A stretch of 64,000 bases of DNA from positions 6,324,001 to 6,388,000 of the forward strand of contig NZ_CP034539.1 of assembly GCF_003963535.1 (NCBI RefSeq), written 5' to 3'. Made by a program: the position numbers and the translations under genes. How positions within the stretch are numbered: position 1 is the stretch's first letter; every line of letters starts with the position of its first letter. This DNA is from Streptomyces cyaneochromogenes (lineage in GTDB: Bacteria; Actinomycetota; Actinomycetes; Streptomycetales; Streptomycetaceae). Below the pieces are notes generated by a model. The model worked only from the letters and a program-made list of their open reading frames with translations. It ran no database searches and was not told the origin of the DNA. Below, one piece after another: positions 59,753 through 64,000 of this stretch.

Positions 59753-61375
59753 CTAGAGGGGGATGTTGCCGTGCTTCTTCGGAGGCAGGGATTCCCGCTT
59801 CGTACGCAGCTGACGCAGACCGCGCACGACATGGCGGCGGGTGTCGGACGGCATGATCACCGAGTCGATGTAGCCGCGCTCGGCCGCGATGTAGGGGTTG
59901 AGGAGGGTGTCCTCGTACTCCTGGATCAGCCGGGCCCGCACCGCCTCCAGATCCTCCCCGCTCGCCTCCGCCTCGGCGATCGTGCGCCGGTGCAGGATGT
60001 TGACCGCGCCCTGGGCGCCCATGACGGCGATCTGGGCGGTCGGCCAGGCGAGGTTGAGGTCGGCGCCGAGGTGCTTGGAGCCCATGACGTCGTAGGCGCC
60101 GCCGAAGGCCTTGCGGGTGATCACCGTGATGAGCGGGACCGTCGCCTCGGCGTAGGCGTAGATCAGCTTGGCGCCGCGGCGGATGATGCCGTCGTGCTCC
60201 TGGTCGACGCCCGGGAGGAAGCCGGGCACGTCGACGAAGGTGATGACCGGGACGTTGAAGGCGTCGCAGGTGCGCACGAAGCGGGCGGCCTTCTCGCTGG
60301 CCTGGATGTCGAGGCAGCCGGCGAACTGCATCGGCTGGTTGGCGACGATGCCGACCGGGCGGCCCTCGACGCGGCCGAAGCCGGTGAGGATGTTCGGCGC
60401 GAACAGCGGCTGCGTCTCGAAGAACTCGGCGTCGTCCAGGATGTGTTCGATCACCGTGTGCATGTCGTACGGCTGGTTCGCGCTGTCCGGCACGATCGTG
60501 TCCAGCTCGCGGTCCTCGTCGGTGACCGCGAGGTCCGCCTCCTCCGGGAACGCCGGGGGCTCGGAGAGGTTGTTGGACGGCAGGTACGACAGCAGCTGCT
60601 TGACGTACTCGATGGCGTCCTTCTCGTCACCGGCCATGTGGTGCGCCACGCCGGAGGCGGAGTTGTGGGTGCGGGCGCCGCCCAGCTCCTCGAAGCCGAC
60701 GTCCTCACCGGTGACCGTCTTGATGACGTCCGGGCCGGTGATGAACATGTGCGAGGTCTGGTCGACCATGACCGTGAAGTCGGTGATGGCCGGGGAGTAG
60801 ACCGCGCCGCCCGCACACGGGCCGACGACCAGGCTGATCTGCGGGATGACGCCGGACGCGTGCGTGTTGCGGCGGAAGATCTCGCCGTACGCGCCCAGCG
60901 AGGCCACGCCCTCCTGGATGCGGGCGCCGCCGGAGTCGTTGATGCCGATGACCGGACAGCCGGTCTTCAGCGCGAAGTCCATGACCTTGACGATCTTCTG
61001 GCCGTAGACCTCGCCCAGCGCACCGCCGAAGACGGTGAAGTCCTGCGAGAACACGGCGACGGGGCGGCCGTCGACCGTGCCGTACCCGGTGACGACACCG
61101 TCGCCGTACGGGCGGTTCTTCTCCAGGCCGAAGTTGGTGGAGCGGTGCCGGGCGAACTCGTCGAGCTCGACGAAGGAGCCCTCGTCGAGGAGGAGCTCGA
61201 TGCGCTCACGGGCCGTCAACTTGCCCTTGGCGTGCTGCTTTTCGACGGCGCGAGCGGAGCCGGCGTGCGTCGCTTCCTCGATACGGCGCTGGAGATCCGC
61301 GAGCTTGCCCGCGGTGGTGTGGATGTCGATCCCTTGGGGCTCTTGGATCTCGTGACGCTCTTCCGGCTCGGACAT
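59753..61375 (-). CDS. pccB: Propionyl-CoA carboxylase beta subunit PccB
   Basis: This 540-residue carboxyltransferase transfers CO2 from biotin to propionyl-CoA, giving methylmalonyl-CoA for polyketide and odd-chain metabolism. N- and C-terminal halves are crotonase-like: GGARIQEGVASLGAYG, GPCAGGAVYSPAITDF, and VPGFLPGVDQEHDGIIRRG, RKAFGGAYDVMGSKHLGAD. Asp429 in GGAYD corresponds to Asp422 of S. coelicolor PccB, the residue shown to favour propionyl-CoA over acetyl-CoA; Ile there would give acetyl-CoA preference. So this is PccB rather than AccB. GGGAG lies about ten bases before the ATG. It is divergent from birA. Confidence 0.96.
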   Translation of the reverse strand: MSEPEERHEIQEPQGIDIHTTAGKLADLQRRIEEATHAGSARAVEKQHAKGKLTARERIELLLDEGSFVELDEFARHRSTNFGLEKNRPYGDGVVTGYGTVDGRPVAVFSQDFTVFGGALGEVYGQKIVKVMDFALKTGCPVIGINDSGGARIQEGVASLGAYGEIFRRNTHASGVIPQISLVVGPCAGGAVYSPAITDFTVMVDQTSHMFITGPDVIKTVTGEDVGFEELGGARTHNSASGVAHHMAGDEKDAIEYVKQLLSYLPSNNLSEPPAFPEEADLAVTDEDRELDTIVPDSANQPYDMHTVIEHILDDAEFFETQPLFAPNILTGFGRVEGRPVGIVANQPMQFAGCLDIQASEKAARFVRTCDAFNVPVITFVDVPGFLPGVDQEHDGIIRRGAKLIYAYAEATVPLITVITRKAFGGAYDVMGSKHLGADLNLAWPTAQIAVMGAQGAVNILHRRTIAEAEASGEDLEAVRARLIQEYEDTLLNPYIAAERGYIDSVIMPSDTRRHVVRGLRQLRTKRESLPPKKHGNIPL

Positions 61376-61472
61376 CGGGATGGCGCTCCCTGCCTGCTCA
61401 AAAGGGGGGACGGTTACTCATCCGTAGCGTAGTGGGGTGCCTACGAATCAGCAGTGCGGCGTTTACCACACC

Positions 61473-61488
61473 TAGGGTGGCTTGCATG
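61473..61488 (+). promoter_or_regulatory. Leaderless promoter of birA
   Basis: TAGGGT (61473-61478) lies exactly seven bases before the ATG at 61486. There is no Shine-Dalgarno. The spacing is as expected for a leaderless message. Confidence 0.6.
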
Positions 61489-62346
61489 ACGCCGCGAGAT
61501 GCATCAGATGACAGCCGTTGGTCCGATCTGGACCGTCCGCCGCTGAACGCCGCCGCGCTGCGGCGCGGCCTCGTGCGGGAGGGCGGGCTCTGGCGTGACG
61601 TGGAGGTGGTGCGGGCCACCGGCTCCACCAACACCGACCTGGTGGACCTGGCGACCAAGGGCAAGGCGGGCGAGGGCGCCGTCCTGGTCGCCGAGGAGCA
61701 GACGGCCGGCAAGGGACGCCTGGACCGGCAGTGGACGGCACCGGCCCGCTCGGGGCTGTTCTTCTCGGTGCTGCTGAACCCGGCCGAGGTGCCGGTGGCC
61801 CGGTGGGGGTGGCTGCCGCTGCTCACCGGCGTCGCCGTGGCGACGGGGCTGTCACGCTCGGCGGGCGTCGACACGGCACTCAAGTGGCCCAACGACCTGC
61901 TGGTGACCGTCGGCGGCGAGGAGCGCAAGGCCGGCGGGATCCTTGCGGAGCGGGCCGGGAGCTCCGGAGTGGTCGTCGGGGTCGGCATCAATGTCACCCT
62001 GCGTGCGGACGAGCTGCCGGTGCCCCAGGCGGGGTCGCTGGCGCTCGCCGGGGCGGTGAGCACGGACCGCGATCCGCTGCTGCGGGCGGTCCTGCGGTCG
62101 CTGGAGGAGTGGTACGGGCGGTGGCGGGCCGCGGCCGGGGATCCGGTGGTGAGCGGGCTGCAGGAGACGTACGCGGCGGGGTGCGCGACGCTGGGGAGGG
62201 TCGTGCGGGCCGAGTTGCCGGGGGAGCGGGCGGTCACCGGCGAGGCCGTCGCGATCGACGGTGACGGGCGGCTGGTGCTGGCCACGGAGGAGGGCGTGCA
62301 GGAGCCCGTGGGGGCCGGGGACATCGTGCACCTGCGGCCGGCGTGA
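61486..62346 (+). CDS. birA: Biotin-[acyl-CoA carboxylase] ligase
   Basis: This 286-residue enzyme attaches biotin to the lysine of the BCCP domain using ATP. Motifs are the substrate GSTNTDLV, the adenylate-binding EEQTAGKGRLDRQW, ALKWPNDLLV, GGILAER and VVGVGINV, and a C-terminal beta domain (GEAVAIDGDGRLVLATEEG). There is no N-terminal helix-turn-helix, so it is the monofunctional type and not the repressor-type BirA of Escherichia coli. The ATG at 61486 is used on account of the leaderless spacing. It is divergent from pccB, so the biotin enzyme and its ligase are co-located, which supports the assignment. Confidence 0.94.
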   Translation: MTPRDASDDSRWSDLDRPPLNAAALRRGLVREGGLWRDVEVVRATGSTNTDLVDLATKGKAGEGAVLVAEEQTAGKGRLDRQWTAPARSGLFFSVLLNPAEVPVARWGWLPLLTGVAVATGLSRSAGVDTALKWPNDLLVTVGGEERKAGGILAERAGSSGVVVGVGINVTLRADELPVPQAGSLALAGAVSTDRDPLLRAVLRSLEEWYGRWRAAAGDPVVSGLQETYAAGCATLGRVVRAELPGERAVTGEAVAIDGDGRLVLATEEGVQEPVGAGDIVHLRPA

Positions 62347-62495
62347 GGCGCGTCGACGACCACGAAGACGCCGGTCATCTCACCAGCACAGGTAGGTCAC
62401 CGTCGGTCTTCCCTTACGGAGTGAGGTGGCCCACACCTGCCGTACAGTGAAGGCCGGTCGATTACTGACCGCGGCAGATCGGAAGGGCAGCAGGC

Positions 62496-63626
62496 GTGAC
62501 CGTCGACGATTCGGGCTCCGGCACGGGCGCGGACGGCCGGGTGGACCCCCACGCCGCCGACCCCGGCGAGGATCCGCTCGCCCTGCGCCTCGAAGGCCTC
62601 ATCCTCGGCGCCGAGCGGCGCTACACCCCGTTTCAGGCGGCCCGTAGCGCCGGTGTCTCCATGGAGCTGGCGTCCCGGTTCTGGCGGGCCATGGGGTTCG
62701 CCGACATCGGGCAGGCCAAGGCGCTGACCGAGGCCGACGTACTGGCGCTCCGGCGTCTGGCCGGTCTCGTCGAGGCGGGGCTGCTCAGCGAGGCCATGGC
62801 CGTGCAGGTGGCGCGGTCGACGGGGCAGACCACCGCCCGGCTGGCCGAGTGGCAGATCGACTCTTTCCTGGAGGGCCTGACCGAGCCCCCGGAGCCGGGC
62901 ATGACCCGCACCGAGGTCACGTACCCGATCATCGAGCTGCTCCTGCCCGAGCTGCAGGAGTTCCTCGTCTACGTCTGGCGGCGCCAGCTCGCCGCCTCGG
63001 CCGGCCGGGTCATCCAGGCCGCCGACGACGAGGAGATGGTCGACCGGCGCCTCGCCGTGGGCTTCGCCGACCTGGTCGGCTTCACGCGGCTGACCCGCCG
63101 CATGGAGGAGGAGGAACTCGGCGAACTCGTCGAGGCCTTCGAGACCACCGCGGCCGACCTGGTCGCCGCGCGTGGCGGGCGGCTGATCAAGACCCTGGGC
63201 GACGAGGTTCTGTACGCGGCCGACGACGCGGGTGTCGCCGCGGAGATCGCCCTGCGGCTCATCGAGACGATGGCGGGCGACGAGACGATGCCCGAGCTGC
63301 GGGTCGGCATCGCGTTCGGCACGGTGACCACCCGGATGGGCGATGTCTTCGGTACGACCGTGAACCTTGCCTCCCGGCTGACGTCGATAGCTCCGCGTGA
63401 CGCCGTACTCGTCGACAGCGCGTTCGCGGAGGAGCTCGTCCGAACGGGTGAAGCGCCGGCGTCCGAGGCGGAGGCCGCGGAGGCCGCTGCCGCCGCGGAG
63501 AAGGAGGGGGAGGAGCCGCCGGTCTACCGGTTCGCGTTGCAGCCGATGTGGCAGCGGCCGGTGCGGGGGTTGGGCGTGGTCGAGCCGTGGCTCTTGACGC
63601 GGAGGGCGTCCGGCGGGGGCGAGTGA
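62496..63626 (+). CDS. cya: Class III adenylate cyclase
   Basis: This 376-residue enzyme makes cAMP from ATP. The C-terminal catalytic domain has AVGFADLVGFTRLTRRM with the metal-binding aspartate, the LIKTLGDEVLYA substrate region and GVVTTRMGDVFG-like GTVTTRMGDVFGTTVNLASRL (in part) with the catalytic Asn-Arg region. The N-terminal 150 residues are helical (LILGAERRYTPFQAARSAG, LRRLAGLVEAGLLSE) and match the pH-sensing regulatory domain of Mycobacterium tuberculosis Rv1264-type cyclases. The C-terminus has a short Glu/Ala-rich linker and a tail. In S. coelicolor the cya gene is needed for normal germination and development. GTG start is taken. Confidence 0.93.
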   Translation: MTVDDSGSGTGADGRVDPHAADPGEDPLALRLEGLILGAERRYTPFQAARSAGVSMELASRFWRAMGFADIGQAKALTEADVLALRRLAGLVEAGLLSEAMAVQVARSTGQTTARLAEWQIDSFLEGLTEPPEPGMTRTEVTYPIIELLLPELQEFLVYVWRRQLAASAGRVIQAADDEEMVDRRLAVGFADLVGFTRLTRRMEEEELGELVEAFETTAADLVAARGGRLIKTLGDEVLYAADDAGVAAEIALRLIETMAGDETMPELRVGIAFGTVTTRMGDVFGTTVNLASRLTSIAPRDAVLVDSAFAEELVRTGEAPASEAEAAEAAAAAEKEGEEPPVYRFALQPMWQRPVRGLGVVEPWLLTRRASGGGE

Positions 63627-63655
63627 GCGCCGTTGGGCCTCGGGTGGTGTGTCGG

Positions 63656-63740
63656 CTGCGGGTTCGTCGTGGTTGATCGCGCACGCGCGGCGGAGCCGCA
63701 TATTGATCATATTGATACAGCCCCGCGCCCCTATGGGGGC
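63656..63740 (+). repeat. Dispersed intergenic repeat, copy 4
   Basis: Contains CTGCGGGTTCGTCGTGG, TCGCGCACGCGCGGCGGAGC, CGCATATTGATCATATTGATACAGCCCCGCG (in parts, a slightly expanded centre) and CCCCTATGGGG. Copies at 31661 and 53993 have the same orientation. Confidence 0.7.
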
Positions 63741-63761
63741 GTTGCAGCGCAGGTCGACTTG

Positions 63762-64000
63762 TCAGTGAGCGGCGGGGAGTGAGTCCACGCACAGGCCGAT
63801 GATCGGGACGCAGACGGTGTTGTCGTCGGGCTGGCCTGGTTGGGCGGCCGGGGGGTTCGTCGCTGTCTGTCCGGGTGCCGGTGTCGGGGTCTGTTCGGGT
63901 GCCTGGCCGGGCGTTGTCGGACGGTGGGGTTCTGGGGCCGGTGCGGCGGACGTCCTGCCGGCTGGTGCGCCCGGTCGTGGCGTCGCCTTGGCGTTCGTGG
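63762..64000 (-). CDS. Proline-rich protein, C-terminal part (5' end outside window)
   Basis: The frame is open from the window edge to a TGA at 63762-63764 on the minus strand and codes for 78 residues. The sequence is rich in Pro, Ala, Thr and Gln (TPGQAPEQTPTPAPGQTATN) and then ends with NTVCVPIIGLCVDS, where the two cysteines could form a disulfide. It looks like the tail of an exported or membrane-anchored protein. The identity cannot be judged from this part. Confidence 0.6.
   Translation of the reverse strand, partial: TNAKATPRPGAPAGRTSAAPAPEPHRPTTPGQAPEQTPTPAPGQTATNPPAAQPGQPDDNTVCVPIIGLCVDSLPAAH

Noticed and set aside
56861..61448. CCTACGAAT before accA2 and before pccB/birA as a shared carboxylase operator
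   Set aside because: Only nine bases are shared, there is no symmetry and spacing to the genes differs. Too weak without more examples.

Overview
The window is high-GC chromosomal DNA with strong third-position GC, dense overlapping genes and GTG starts, typical of Streptomyces. Gene content and order match the Streptomyces coelicolor core region around SCO4877 to SCO4928: teichulosonic acid genes, BMP-type nucleoside transporter, afsQ1/afsQ2/sigQ, deoC, purine nucleoside phosphorylase, accA2, pccB, birA and adenylate cyclase. This assignment comes from recalled gene content and order, not from a search.

Layout. (1) 1-9198 is a cell-surface glycopolymer cluster: two polysialyltransferase-like proteins on either side of an acyltransferase, a GT2 glycosyltransferase, a putative glycosyltransferase, a cytidylyltransferase fused to a HAD phosphatase, a NeuB-type nonulosonate synthase, and another polysialyltransferase-like protein. 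(2) 9292-15247 is accessory: a LuxR-type regulator, an EamA exporter, two methyltransferases, a 174-bp MITE-like element with perfect 21-bp ends and a TCA target duplication, and a GntR(YtrA)-type regulator with its membrane protein and twin operators. (3) 15764-25780 holds an M20 amidohydrolase, then a nucleoside uptake and salvage block: two tandem BMP lipoproteins, ABC ATPase, two permeases, cytidine deaminase and thymidine phosphorylase. (4) 25855-34967 is mixed: Uma2 protein, AEC transporter, STAS protein, SigG-like sigma factor, secreted protein, adenosine deaminase, hydrolase, LysR/MFS pair, PspC and VanZ proteins. (5) 35212-39137 is the AfsQ system with divergent sigQ. (6) 39319-53938 holds a kinase, a pseudo-aldehyde dehydrogenase, an aldehyde dehydrogenase, deoC, membrane proteins, a phosphohexomutase-family enzyme, purine nucleoside phosphorylase, an LpdA-like flavoprotein and a DeoR-type regulator. 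(7) 54092-63626 is acyl-CoA carboxylase biology (accA2, pccB, pccE, birA) with a TetR regulator, Maf, an SGNH hydrolase and a class III adenylate cyclase. The window ends inside a proline-rich protein on the minus strand.

How it works together. The most notable signal is a palindrome, CTACGCGCGTAG, that recurs in front of the nucleoside genes scattered over 33 kb: both BMP lipoproteins (in a one-sided variant), the ABC operon, add, deoC and the purine nucleoside phosphorylase. At most of them it lies next to the likely -10 element. The encoded activities form one route: uptake, deamination, phosphorolysis, pentose phosphomutase (inferred), DeoC cleavage to acetaldehyde and glyceraldehyde-3-phosphate, and aldehyde oxidation. 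The window therefore appears to hold a dispersed nucleoside-catabolism regulon whose repressor cannot be identified with certainty here. The DeoR-family gene at 52976 is the best local candidate, although a CG-centred palindrome is more typical of LacI-family proteins.
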